Shown one piece after another: positions 1-11,258 of a stretch of 64,000 nucleotides of DNA. The position numbers were made by a program, and so were the translations under genes. The stretch lies in NCBI GenBank assembly GCA_922989275.2, contig OV277869.1:19354189-19418188 (forward strand), written 5' to 3'. The stretch comes from Gari tellinella (Eukaryota; Mollusca; Bivalvia; Cardiida; Psammobiidae). The notes beneath the pieces are model-generated. The model was not told the origin of the DNA. It made no database searches and saw only the letters and a list, made by a program, of their open reading frames with translations. Positions within the stretch are counted from its first letter, which is position 1; every line of letters begins with the position of its first letter.

Positions 1-115
1 GTCCTATTTAGGAAATTGCGGCAAGATTCGTTGTAAGGAGGGAGTCGTTGTTGGGAGGGCGGTTGTAGGGTGGGTGCACTGTATATTGAAAATGTGTTGC
101 AATGTAAGTTGCAAA
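1..115. mobile_element. Fragment of a dispersed repeat (family G)
   Basis: This segment, with the motifs GTAAGGAGGGAGTCGTTG and TTGGGAGGGC, recurs in the same orientation at about 50461-50535 and in reverse at about 32268-32340. Recurrence marks it as an interspersed repeat. It is cut by the left edge of the window and no termini could be assigned. Confidence 0.45.
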
Positions 116-178
116 CAATTTTGAGCCGTGTGAGACGTTTGGCTACCCTGCGTCTGTTCTAGCTTCGAACAATTTGCA

Positions 179-458
179 GGGGCCTCCGTGGCCTAGTGGT
201 AAAGTCTCTGTGACTAACATCTATAAGCTCTTCACTGCTGTGAGTTCGAATCTCAGTCTGGTCGTTCGGATTTTTCATGTTTGGAAGCCTTCCAACTGGA
301 TTGCGGGAGATCGGTGGTTCTATCCAGTTGTCGATCTGTGCATGAAACAGTGCATAAAGGGCTTCTGGGGTCCTCTTCCACCTATACTTAGCTGGACGTC
401 GCGATATGACTGAAATACTGTTAACAGCGACGTAAAATCATAACAAATCAAATCAAAT
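179..458 (+). mobile_element. tRNA-derived SINE with 13-bp target-site duplication
   Basis: The head has an A-box-like TGGCCTAGTGGTAAAG and a near-perfect B box GAGTTCGAATCTC, as in a tRNA promoter for RNA polymerase III. A body follows, with a conserved-looking stretch (TCTTCCACC, GTCGCGATATGAC), and a short AAATC-repeat tail. The direct repeat CGAACAATTTGCA is perfect at 166-178 and 459-471 and is read as the target-site duplication, so both ends are well defined. The body resembles bivalve tRNA-SINEs of the MetaSINE type, but that assignment is from memory of the family and is inference. It landed inside a degraded family A palindrome. Confidence 0.8.
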
Positions 459-479
459 CGAACAATTTGCAAGGAAATA

Positions 480-873
480 ATGCCTGGGGTAAGGGGCGCT
501 TATAGGGAGTCCAGTGAGGTTTGGCTCCTGTTGTTGGATGTGGACGGTGTTGACAGTACATGTAATTATTTGCCGCCTTTATTGTCTAGTCAAGCATCTG
601 ACTGCTACAAGTCACTGTGCAACTAAGGATCTCCTAATTTGTGGCCGCTTAATACAATATTGTCTTGTTTTGTTTCACCTCTTGTTTACATGTACATGTG
701 CCAAATGTGTGCATGGCAAATTTGTTTTATGTAGCCGTAGTCTACTTTGAGTTTGCTGGTCATTGATATCTTGAGTGCAAAAATCAGTTCATTTCACTCT
801 ATGATAAAAGTTTTCACTTTGCAACTGATTTTCAATGCATCGTACTAGCTTTATACGAGATCAATATATACAT
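480..873. other. No gene recognised
   Basis: The stretch is AT-rich with a reading frame of 78 codons at 514-750 that shows no recognisable domain and no exon-like signals. I see only the remaining flank of the palindrome interrupted by the SINE. Confidence 0.4.
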
Positions 874-1085
874 ACAGTAGAAAAAAACATTATTCCTTCC
901 CAATAAACGCGTTTACGCTAAAACTATTATTTCCATTGCAAACAGTTTGGATAACCCGGCTTCTGATCAGGCTCCAAACTGTTCGCCATTCGTATAACAA
1001 TGAATAGTCAGATTTGTAAAAATGAATTACGATTTTGTACATTTTATCGCAATGCGTTTGCGTTTAGTTTGCGTTTAAACGTACG
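874..1085. mobile_element. Family A MITE, diverged
   Basis: The left end CAGTAGAAAAAAACATTATT follows a TA. Next come AATAAACGCGTTTACGC, a hairpin with most of one arm deleted (GCAAACAGTTTGG against CTCCAAACTGTTCGCC), and the right subterminal GCGTTTGCGTTTAGTTTGCG. The right TIR is decayed. It is non-coding. Confidence 0.65.
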
Positions 1086-1299
1086 TGCGTATGTACATTG
1101 TAGCGACAGTGGACTGATCAGCGGAAGGCTTTCGTACTAAAATAAGTGTCTTTATATCTACATAATATAATTGGTTTCAACAATGCCTTTTTCCTAAAAT
1201 GAAATGGACTGGGAAACTGACATGACAAAGCATAAGGGGCACTACTTTTCTTAAAAGCGAACTAATTTGATAAATGCGAACGGTGCAACATGTTTAAAT

Positions 1300-4200
1300 A
1301 ATAATAATAATAATAATTCTTTATTCAATCAGTAACTTGAATTAACAAATTCCTCGTTACTCTTAACATATTAACATACACGTTAACATATTTACATATG
1401 GCCAAAGTGGCCAAACAAACATGCATATAATAATAAAAATAATAATAAAAAAAATAAAAATAAAAAAGTATTTCAAATGATAGTAGATTTATTTTCGAAA
1501 ATTTAGAATTTGAGGTTGAACTGCTATTTTCATGAAAAAAAAAGAAAGATATTAAATGATCATTTTTGGTAAATGATTAGATAATAAAACACTGACTCGT
1601 ATACAAATCAATCAAGGTAGTTCAGTGCAGCTTTCCTCATATCAAAAGCTTCATAGATATACCTTGATAGATTTAGTAAGGTTTTGGAACTATTTGATTT
1701 CATCAACTCTACATACTTATAAGCACTTGGGTTTTGGTAAAAATAACGTTTTAGATATTTTTTTCTTAAGTCAGTATACAGAGTACATACTAAAACAAAA
1801 TGAAACTCGTCTTCTTTGTCATGCTTGTAACAAAACACACAATACCTTTCCTCTCTTTCAGTTCTACCTGCACCGTAACGCCCGGATTCAATTCTTAAAT
1901 TATGGGATGATAATCTCAACTTAGCTAAAATATACATGTACTTCTTTGGTAAAACAGTAAGATAATGTTCGTGTTCAAAAGTTTCTTTGAAAAATTTGTA
2001 TGTATATAAAACGTTAGACTCTTGGATAGAAGCACACCAAGACTGTTTAAATACGTCCACTACTCTGGCTTTAAAAACAACATGAAACTTACTTAAATCC
2101 ACCGTATATTGATTTAGCCAAACATAGGAAAAACCATAATCATCTAAAAGTTTTTTAACATCACTTAACCAGTTGGTTTTACCCTTGTTAAGATCATCAC
2201 CCATTTCACTCAACAATGTTTGAAGAATAATATTTTCACTTAGAACAAGTTTGCACCAGTACTTAATTACTCTGCTATACCTATTGATATACAATGGAAA
2301 CCTACCTAACTCACCGTAAATACACATGTTACGTGTAGAAGCTCTAACACCTAATAATCTCTTACAAAATTTTAAATGCAGATTCTCCAATTGTTTACTT
2401 TTTGTGCAGCCCCACACTTCACATGAGTAATTCAAGATGGATCCTACGAAGGCATCGAAAAGCTGACAAAAAGTCTTTGGTTTAAAGCAATACTTTTTAA
2501 CATTTACAACCAATGTATTAAGGGCTTTTAATCCCTTACCTGTTAATGTACTTATATAACTGTTAAATGTGCCAGTATAACTAAAAACAACGCCTAAATA
2601 AGTAAAATCATCTACAATTTCTATTGTTTGACCTTTATATTTCCAAACATATTCCATCGGTACTCTGCCCCTATTTCTAAAAAACCATTATCTTTGTTTT
2701 CTTCACATTGACCTCTAACCCCCATCTGTCACAATACCTTTCCAAATTATCTAAACTATTCTGCAATTCGCTTGGATCAGACCCCAATATCACCATATCA
2801 TCCGCAAATAAAAGCAAAATAAGGTTTATTTGATCAAGAGTCAGTCCGCTACTTATTCTGTCTGAAAGAAACAGCTCAAGGTCATTAAGATAAAGAGCAA
2901 ACATTATCGGTGATATTACCTCCCCTTGCTTTAAACCAATCGCACATTCGTAGAAGGATGAATAATCATCACAATGCTTAATACACATTTTAACTATTGA
3001 ATACATTTCTTTAATGATCCGTAACATTTTACCCCTAATACCTACCCTAAACAATTTCAGCCAAAGACCATGATGATACACACTGTCAAATGCCTTTTTC
3101 AAATCAACAAAGGCGCAAAATAATTTCCCCTTATTACGCAATATTTTTTTAATTGTTGCATTCAACACAAATATAGCGTCTGTTGTTGAGCGGCCCTTTC
3201 TAAACCCAAATTGGGCGTCTGTCAGAATATCATTGTTTTCAGCCCAAGATGAAATGCGATTGTTTAAAACGCCTGTGAAAATCTTTGAGAAACAGCTCAC
3301 CAACGAAATGCCCCTGTAGTTATTAACGTTACTTTTATCACCCTTCTTAAATAACGGTACAATAATACCCTCACACCATTTCTCTGGGAAAACACCCGAT
3401 TCAAATATACAATTAAATATGTCAACTAAATGAGCAGACAGAATATCAAAAGATTCCAAAAAATACTCGTTAATAAGTTGATCACCGGCATATGCCTTGT
3501 TCCTTTTCAATTTTCTAACAACAGCTTCAATTTCAGATTGTGTAATCGGAGAATCAAGCTCCTCAAAAGACACATTTTGTGAATCAAAATCATTATTCAC
3601 AAAGAAATCTTCTGAATCACTATCATGTGGATTTGGCAAATCATCATTTAGTTTTGAAAAGTATTCAAAAAATTCGTCTAGCGATATGTCCCGTGCACTG
3701 CTTTCATCATTTCGCTTACTAAAATGCCGCCAAAAGTCCCTCGGCTTTCTATGTCTCAATCTTTCGACCTCTGTCATTTTATTAAGCTCAAAACGTCTTT
3801 TCTTTTTTTTAATCAAGTTCTTGTATATCTTTTTCTTATCCAACATTGATATTCTGTTTGCATCATTCTTACATTTATCAAAAACATGCAAATACTGTTG
3901 ATAAATACGCTTAGCTTCTAAACATTCACTATCAAACCAGTCTGCCTTTTTAATAAAGGACTTTATATAACTATTCGATCGAGATTTATACATGCGTTTT
4001 AAAAACAATGGACTAGCTACTTCATTCAATATCTGTGTAAAGTCATTAATGCCTTTATTAACACTCTCTTTGCCATTTAACACCATGTCATCAGTAATTC
4101 TATTTAATACAGGTAACTGTGCAATAAGTCGACGCCTAAAGTCGTCTTTCAAATCCGGGTCCCATTTAACAAAATTAAACACATTTCCCTTTCCAACACA

Positions 4201-4440
4201 TTCATTGTTTAGCGCCGTATTACACCTTAACCCAAAACACACAGGCGCATGGTCAGACCATTCATTAAATTTACCTATTTCAAAATTACACAAGATACCG
4301 AAATCACTATTCCGTAACAATAAGTAATCAATAACACTGCTACCGTTTATGCTAGTATAAGTGTAATCACCTATCGAATTATCTTTAAACAGCCTGCCAT
4401 TCGCAAGCCTAAAGCCGCTAGACTTGCATAAAGAAAGTAT
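1300..4440 (-). mobile_element. 5'-truncated non-LTR retrotransposon (LINE)
   Basis: Read on the minus strand, the element starts near 4440 inside its endonuclease domain. It carries a reverse transcriptase and a C-terminal zinc-knuckle region (reading frames 4438-2677 and 2657-1608). It ends in a 3' UTR with an AATAAA about 1320 and an (ATT)n microsatellite-like tail at about 1298-1318. Loss of the 5' half is typical of incomplete target-primed reverse transcription. No clear target-site duplication was seen. The exact clade (L1-like, CR1 or I/Jockey) cannot be fixed by eye. Confidence 0.9.
1608..4438 (-). pseudogene. LINE polyprotein: endonuclease C-terminus, reverse transcriptase, zinc knuckle
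   Basis: The first frame (4438-2677) starts without a methionine inside the apurinic-type endonuclease. It has VIDYLLL and then WSDHAPVCF, matching the conserved SDH motif. The reverse transcriptase follows, with motif A FVDLKKAFDSV, motif B GLKQGEVISPIMFALYLNDL and the catalytic LFADDMVILGSD about 40 residues before a stop at 2677. The second frame (2657-1608) continues the same protein, from the palm-thumb junction to a C-terminal CVFC...HFVLVC zinc knuckle. The two frames differ by one base at an A6 run (2679-2684 on +, T6 in the sense strand), so one indel separates them. The copy is inactive because it lacks the start of the endonuclease and any ORF1. It provides activity in trans only if other copies exist. 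Confidence 0.9.
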
Positions 4441-4529
4441 ACAAATGAAAATAATACAGGATTTCGCACGGTTTCATAAAATTTAAAAAATGTTTACGGT
4501 ACAGTAAAAAATCATTAAGTGTAGATCAA

Positions 4530-4775
4530 CTAGGCAATATGTATTTACGAATTAACGGGTTTATGCTAAAATAATCTTTGTCATTGCAAACGGTTTGGAA
4601 CAATCTCAGACGCAGGGAAACGCGGCGTCTACACGTCTAAAAATTGTTTGCCACTCAGATTAAAATAAATCGTTCTAAATTTCGAAAACTGTTATTATCG
4701 ACGTTTCATTGAATTACGATTGAGTTTCGTTTGCGTTTAAACAGGAAATAATAACGTATCATCAACTGCATTTAA
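4530..4775. mobile_element. Family A MITE, old copy
   Basis: The recognisable parts are the subterminal GGGTTTATGCTAAAA, the hairpin start GCAAACGGTTTGGAACAATC, CCACTCAGATTAAAATAAAT, and TTTCGTTTGCGTTTAAACAGG. Both termini are decayed. Confidence 0.6.
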
Positions 4776-5570
4776 CGAACGCTAACAGTATAAATATTTT
4801 GCAAAAACATGATACATACTGTTTTTCTTCCCTCTATATTCCACTGTTTATCTGTTCTGTCCGGGTTATACACAACTGCTCCTAACAGACATAGTATAAT
4901 GGCAATGGCATTCACACAAGTACTAATCTTCCCAGCTTGAGCATGGCGAGTATAATATATGTATATAATTCATACTTCGTACAGTGGAGATACGTTTGTT
5001 TTTTTCAAGATTGATATAATATAAACGCAATTTATATGTAATAAAATGTAAAATAAAGATAATTTCTTTAAAAAAAGAATGATTCCATGAAACCTGGTAT
5101 CAAAACAGTTTGGAATTATGTCAAAAGCCTAGGGTACTCTGCGTCTGATCTGGCTACATACATTTGACGGTTTTGTTTCAGAGCCAATATGTTTATTAAA
5201 GAAAGGATGATACATTTTACATGTATGTTATAGTGAGGTAAGTGTTATCATTTTCCAAAATGCGCATTTGTGCAAAACTCCATGTCCATCGCGATTGACA
5301 CGGGGACATATCAAGCGCCGTGTGACTCTGTATCTGATAAGGCTCCAAACTGTTGCCACTTATAGTTTAATAGATCGCCAACACATTCAAGAGCTAGTTT
5401 TTTATACAGTGTATTGCATTGCATTTTTTGTTCCGTTCATTTGGGAAATTGTGACGTCTTCCTTACTGTACCAGTAGAGTGTCTGAACGACACGGACTTG
5501 TGACTACACACTCTGCTACAAGATATTGGTACTGATAGTGTTTAATCAAGTATTATTTTATCAAGTGCTA

Positions 5571-5757
5571 TAGTGGAGAAGATATATATATCATTTTCCT
5601 ACAAATGCGCTTACGCTAAAAAAGTTTGTTTTTATTGCAAACAGTTTGGAGCCAGAATAGACGACAAAGAGTTATCCTTTTCTGCAATTTATTGCCATGC
5701 TTTTGTGTTTTGTTGGCGTTGAAACGGGACAAAATAACGTCTTCTCGAGACTGTAAC
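5571..5757. mobile_element. Family A MITE lacking its hairpin arm
   Basis: It begins TAGTGGAGAAGATATATATA and ends near ACAAAATAACGTCTTCTCGA. The usual GCAAACAGTTTGGAGCCAGA is present, but the second hairpin arm is missing, giving a shorter element. Confidence 0.6.
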
Positions 5758-5844
5758 ATTTGTTGTGGATGACACAGACACACGTCAATCGATTAGCAAC
5801 ATATATTCGATAAGTATTCAGTAAAGCCCCAAATATACAATAAA

Positions 5845-6085
5845 GAAGACGTTATTATTTCTTAATACACGCGTTTATGCAAGAAACTATCTGTCCGATG
5901 GACCAGATCAGATGCCGGGTAAAGGTACGTTCAAAACTTTTTGCCATGCAGAAAAAACAGATCATGAGAACTTTTCAAAAGCTACCATTTTCTATACGTC
6001 ATTGCAATGCAGCTGCGTTTAGCTTCATTTATACGTGATGGAAATTGTTGGGGAAGAATAACGTCTTCAGCGCTCTAGCTATTGT
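5845..6085. mobile_element. Family A MITE, diverged
   Basis: The ends AAAGAAGACGTTATTATTTC and GGGGAAGAATAACGTCTTCA are inverted and match other family A copies. The centre CAGATCAGATGCCGGGTAAA is one arm of the hairpin. Confidence 0.55.
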
Positions 6086-6171
6086 CAGATAGTTAGGCAC
6101 CTGAACAAGTGTTTGTTTAAGAGGTCGTTTACTGCAGTAGTTACACCTGCTCGCACGCTCATACACATATA

Positions 6172-6517
6172 CAGTGGAGAAAGCCTTATTCTTTCCCAAT
6201 GAAAGCATTTACGCTAAAACTATTATTTCTATTGTAAACAGTTTGGTAACCCGGCGTCTGATCTGGGTCCAAACTGTTATAGTTTTAGCGTTAACGCGTT
6301 TATTCGGAAAAAAACGTTCTTTTATTACTATTGCAAACAGTTTGGAGTCAGATCAGACGCCGGGTAACCCGGCGTCTGATCAGGCTCCAAACTGTTTGCC
6401 ACCAAGATAAATATGAATAAGCAAAATGGTCCAAAAAGTGCACCTTTCTACGTTTTAGTGCTTTGAGTTTGCGTTTCGTTTGCGTTTAAACGGGAAAGAA
6501 TAACCTATCCTCCACTG
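6172..6517. mobile_element. Compound family A MITE with two hairpins
   Basis: It is flanked by TA and has the terminal CAGTGGAGAAAGCC and CCTCCACTG. The interior holds two palindromic cores in series: a partial one at about 6233-6290, and a complete one at about 6334-6402 around GACGCCGGGTAACCCGGCGT. An inverted subterminal piece (GTTAACGCGTTTATTCGG) lies between them. The element is about 100 bp longer than its relatives. Confidence 0.75.
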
Positions 6518-7254
6518 TACCGCGTTTACATGTTTATATAGTTACATAGTTAGATGTACAGTGGTGATGAGAAGAAAATCTTTTTTTTTCGCAACAAACA
6601 CGGCTGTGTCAAAGCAACAATTGTCATTGCAAACAGGTTGAGGCTAGATGGGACAGCATCAGGCTCCAAACTACAGAATTAACCGCTTAGAGTAAAATCA
6701 GTCAGCAAAATTGTTTTTGAAAATATACTGTACTTGAAACGCGAAACATCGAACTCGCATTTGTCCGAACATACCCACAGTTCAAAGTTAAATTGTGGCT
6801 GAGCCACGTTTTAACTATGAAATAAGTGTATATTAGCACATGGCTTGGAGCTCTCGGCCAATCAGAGGCCTCAAAAACCTGTGAATATATCGTTTATTTT
6901 ACAAAACCATGAAATAACTAACACACTGTTCACTTATTCCAAGCTTCCATCATATCAAGGCAATTTGACGTCACAACCCTACATCGGAGGGGAACTGCAC
7001 TCGCTTGATGACGTCATATTATGTACAGTGAGACCTAAACTTTAAAGGCAATTAATAATGAATTGTGCTTACATATAGAGCTTCAATAAGCGTTATTTAT
7101 GTTGGTGTTAAAGCATGCTTAATGTCTCAAACTGCACATTGAAATAACCTTTCAATTTAAGTAAAGTATTACAAATAAAATGACTTTTTCGTCTAAAACA
7201 AAAAGTAGAAACGTAGGGTCTTCTTGTTTTCCTCGAGCCCAAGCCAGTGCTAAA

Positions 7255-7337
7255 TAGGTTAGACCACGGTTGCGCGCGAATAAACGACATACGCCCCCTC
7301 GAACTATATCGTTTATTCGCTTGCAACCATGGTCTAT
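7255..7337. repeat. Imperfect palindrome
   Basis: TTAGACCACGGTTGCGCGCG and its partner CGCTTGCAACCATGGTCTAT, with inner GAATAAACGA and TCGTTTATTC, form a hairpin of about 80 bp. It is likely a small foldback element. Confidence 0.5.
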
Positions 7338-7789
7338 CCTATACTTCTACTATAGCGAGATCAAATTATCGAAAGTCAACTGATGGAACACTGGTATGAT
7401 CGATTTTAGCGAGTTCGACTCATCGAGTTTCGACTGTACTGCTTTCACATTTTAGTGTTTGCGATTACTTTCGTTTAGATGATAAATATGATTCATGTAA
7501 TGCCTTCTCCACTGTTATAACCTTGTAATATTTTACCTCTGTGAAGGAGGCTTAATGATATCCTTTTTAAACGAAACCCAACGCAAACGCAATGCAATAA
7601 AACTAGAAAATAATGTTGTAATGAAAATGTTGACAACACATGTACGTCGTACGAGTCCTTTGGTATCCGATTTGCAGACACAATTGATCCTTATCAGACA
7701 CAGGGCTATGCTACAGCTGATCTGATGCAAAACTGTTTACAATGGCAGCATTTATTTAGTACAAAAGAAAAAAGTAACATCTTCTCTAT

Positions 7790-8035
7790 CATCTTTTAAA
7801 TTTTCATTGTCAAATTTACCGTGTCTGAGATATTTATCCCTTTCCCGCCATATTGTCGTCTGCCTCAATAGTACTGTCTCAAATGTCGTTTCAAAGTTAG
7901 GTTTAAGGCAGTACATGTATATGACTGACAACATTTCAAAACGATTGACAAACAGTTTTGATCCTGATTAAACGCGTCTGATCAGGATCAAAACTTTTTT
8001 AAACTCGCCATTTGGCGCCTTTGACATTGAAATGG
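7790..8035. mobile_element. Family B MITE (TTAA class)
   Basis: It shows the family B landmarks in order: TATTGTCGTCTGCCTC, GTCGTTTCAAAGTTAGGTTT, a TTTTGATCCTGATTAAACGC / GCGTCTGATCAGGATCAAAA hairpin, and GACATTGAAATGG next to TTAA at 8036-8039. The left end is approximate. Confidence 0.6.
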
Positions 8036-8547
8036 TTAATCACCTCATACCATGCTGGTATAAAAGGTTAAATGAAGACGATGTTATCTGTTCCAATATA
8101 CACGTTTAGGCTTAGATTAGTATGCTTATTATGAACAATTTAAAGCCAGATCAGATACCAGGTAATTAGAATAAATCGTCAGCATTTTCCAGAAGATGTC
8201 ATTTCATACATTCTGTTACATTTTGCGTTAAACATATAAATTAATACATAAATCTTCATCGACTGTATTTAAGCACTTCGACGAGTGTGTGTGTTTGTGA
8301 GACTCTTATTGTGAGACTTTACTGAATTTGCTTACTAATTTTTTTTTTGCTAATAATCTTTTTACAGTGGTTCCTGTTGCTGTATGTATTTTCTAGAGTC
8401 CCACGCAAAGGTTAGTCAGTCATTCCATGAATAGTTTCCGCCCTTTCAACATCAAAGTAACACGATTACTATTAACCTAATCATTGTCAAACTAGACTAT
8501 AACAGCATTTACACGTACACTCAACCTTCAATAAAATATGCAAAATA

Positions 8548-8970
8548 AGAACTCTATTTATCACATAAAACCGACTCTGGGAGTGTTATAAAGCCATTCA
8601 ATAAACTATAGTGAAATATCAATATTTGGGCTCCGGCCCTACCTGTTCGTCCACGAGCGCTGCATGGCGCTGGGCGCCAAATGACTTCATTTGCCATGGC
8701 GTTACTGTAAACAACGTCATGTTTTGGCGGAAAATACATATGGCGGAGAGACAAAAAACTACGGATTCAGTTCACTTAAAAGGGTTTTAAAATGTTTATG
8801 TGATAAATAGGATCTAACATTCGTGCTCATTACTTATCATTCTTAATAAACTCGTTGACTAAAACAAATATAACGCTCGCCAAGGCTCGCGTCATACTGT
8901 TTTAGTCAACTCGTTTATTAAAAATGATAATTAATGAGCACTCATGTTAGATCCTCTATTTCAAGCGGTA
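8548..8970. mobile_element. Foldback element with 8.8-8.96 kb palindrome
   Basis: AACTCGTTGACTAAAACAAA and the inverse TTTTAGTCAACTCGTTTATT form the centre. Flanking GGATCTAACATTCGTGCTCA and GAGCACTCATGTTAGATCCT extend the stem (about 8806-8962). A further TTTATCACATAAAAC / GTTTATGTGATAAATAG pair extends to 8552. A block at about 8695-8735 is shared in reverse with 16759-16795. Confidence 0.55.
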
Positions 8971-9035
8971 AACACTTTGTTTGAACCTTAGTAGAAGCCA
9001 GGTTGGAGCAAGATCAGACACTAGGTTAGCATTTG

Positions 9036-9289
9036 CAGTGGAGAAGACGTTATTCTTTCCCAATAACGCATTAATGCTTAAAACTAATATTTCTATTGCT
9101 AACAATTTAGAGCCAATTTATAGCATTCTGATACCGGGTAACCCGGCGTCTGATCAGGCTCCATACTGTTTGCCACTGGATTAAAGTAAATAGTCAGAGT
9201 TTTCAAAAGTTGTCATTTTCTACATATTATTGCAATGCCTTTGCGTTTCATTTGCGTTTAAACGGAGAAGAATAACGTTTTCCCTAATG
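9036..9289. mobile_element. Family A MITE
   Basis: The terminus is CAGTGGAGAAGACGTTATTC and the end is AGAATAACGTTTTCCCTAAT. The centre has the GGGTAACCCGGCGTCTGATC hairpin, with one arm partly diverged by a small insertion. The flanking TSD is not perfect. Confidence 0.75.
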
Positions 9290-9460
9290 TAACACAAACG
9301 CTTAGAACTGTATGTAAAGAATACTGTCTTCACTGTAAAGCGACCTTCTTGTTTTCCTACTGTTTTTGCGATTTAACTAATTTGATGTTATAACGAGTTA
9401 CTTCTAGGTTAAACGACCAATCAACGAAAAAGCTGGAACATATTTATTATAGGAATAAAC

Positions 9461-9610
9461 AACATCTTTTTGACGTTCATGACGGTATGACTACATTAGC
9501 TTCTCAGGGGGTAAGTTTCGTAAACGCCCAAAGGGCGTTTTCGTTAAACATATCGCCCGAAGCTAATGTAGTCATACCGTCATGAGCGGCAAAAATATGT
9601 TGTTTATTCC
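9461..9610. mobile_element. Foldback element with about 60-bp arms
   Basis: GGAATAAACAACATCTTTTT...ACGGTATGACTACATTAGCTTC is matched by an inverted arm ending AAAAATATGTTGTTTATTCC. The loop contains a second small hairpin around CGCCCAAAGGGCG. Confidence 0.65.
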
Positions 9611-10204
9611 TTATATTTATATTTATATTTTCTGTCTTGTCAATTTAATGTGTTTATTGGCCAGATTTGTTTTTCTGTATAAGAATTTGTCATATACCGG
9701 TCAAAGAGGTTTGATAGATGTAATGTCGATGTAATAGCCATTCCAGTTTCTAAATATGATAAGAAAGTAGTCCCAACTACATGTACTGTAACTGTATTAA
9801 ACATTCAGGAATTTTTCCAGTAAACTTTCTCTCTGTGAATGGAAAAGACTTACAAGGCAAACAAATAACAGTGCAACTTGAATATCTATTGCCAAAGCAC
9901 ATTCTAAAAATACAGGTCGCGGTTGTTTTCTTAACCCATTTACACACATAGCAACGCGATGGCAACGACCTATGGGTCTGTATCACTCCGCTAGCGTCAT
10001 ATGACCGTCGAACAATTGGAGCTTAGTGTTAAGTGCCCGATGTAGTCTATTTTCAGAAGTCCACGAATAGCACGGGGGAAATCCGAACTGGCTAGAACCA
10101 GTTTCGAATTGTAGGTTCATCGGCAAATGTACTGCATATGTTTAATAGGATTACATAAAGACTTTACAGGGTGAATGTAAATATAGACAAGTGGCGGCTA
10201 AACT

Positions 10205-10440
10205 CTTTCACTGCCAAGTTTTATCGTCTGCTTTAACCTCCTCAACGCCAATTTATATTCTGCATTCATGGTGTCGTCTGCTACATTTTGTCAAGTCAGA
10301 TTTAGAGCATTTTGGACTGAAGAAATATGGATACGATTATCAAAAAATTTGGATCCTGATCAGACGTCGGGTTACGCGGCGTCTGACCAGGATCCAAACT
10401 GTTTTCAATGTCGCCTTATGGCGCCATTGGCAGTGCAAGA
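10205..10440. mobile_element. Family B MITE
   Basis: It has a CTCTTTCACTGCC-like end, ATCGTCTGC, a central GGATCCTGATCAGACGTCGG / GCGTCTGACCAGGATCC hairpin, and GCGCCATTGGCAGTGCAAG at the right end. The TTAA flanks are not clean. Confidence 0.55.
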
Positions 10441-10927
10441 GTTACTTCAGGATAATTACTTTGCCTACCCTCTTTTAAACAGGCTTAAAACCGACTTTGT
10501 CCTAATTGCTTTATTGTAAATTGTTGCATGGTGGGTAACCCGGCGTCTAGTCTGACTCCTGTATGATTGCATTGAACAAAAGGCATGAACGCGTTTATCG
10601 GGAAATAATTCTGCAATCTGTACTGAATAAAGAAATTTTACTTATCGGGTATATTTCATTTGGTTAAATTTGGGAAAGTATAATATATTGGCCTCTGTAT
10701 AAAGAGACCTAACTACAAATGTGCTGTATTTGAATATCCTTTTCACCTACATAGATGAGACTACAGTTGTATTACAAACACGCATACACGTTGTATCAGA
10801 TAAGACGCCGAGAACATGAAATATAGCGCTTAATCTTTACCTGAACTATTTTACCTTGTTATCGATATTTCTTGGTCAAACTACCTAAATTCTGGTCGTG
10901 TGGAATAAGTGCAGATACTAAATTATA

Positions 10928-11169
10928 CAGTGGAGAAAACGTTATTCTTTCCCAATAAACGCGTTTACGGTAAACAATTATTTTTTATTGCAAACAGTTT
11001 GGAGCCAGATTAGACACTGGGTAACCCGGCGTCTTGTCAGGCTCCAAGCTGTTTGCCTGTTATATTAAAATAAATATACATTTCGAAAAGTTTTGTTTTT
11101 TTACATTTTAGTACACAGCGTTTGCGTTTTGCTTGCTTGTTTTGGGAAAGAATAATGTATTCTCCACTG
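10928..11169. mobile_element. Family A MITE, well preserved
   Basis: The TIRs are CAGTGGAGAAAACGTTATTC and GAATAATGTATTCTCCACTG; TA lies on the left and TT on the right. The hairpin arms are GCAAACAGTTTGGAGCCAGA and TCAGGCTCCAAGCTGTTTGC. Starting with CAGT next to TA fits Tc1/mariner-type elements. Confidence 0.8.
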
Positions 11170-11258
11170 TTAGCAGAATTAATACAATTTATATTACATG
11201 TATCAAAGTAAAATGTGAAGCAATTGATTAATTTAGTTATTATGAAAAGAAATACTTA

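Noticed and set aside
179..260. Functional tRNA gene
   Set aside because: A and B boxes are present, but the acceptor stem does not pair and the element has a SINE body, tail and target-site duplication.
3497..4327. Two + strand frames of 134 and 111 codons
   Set aside because: They are antisense shadows of the LINE reverse transcriptase frame.
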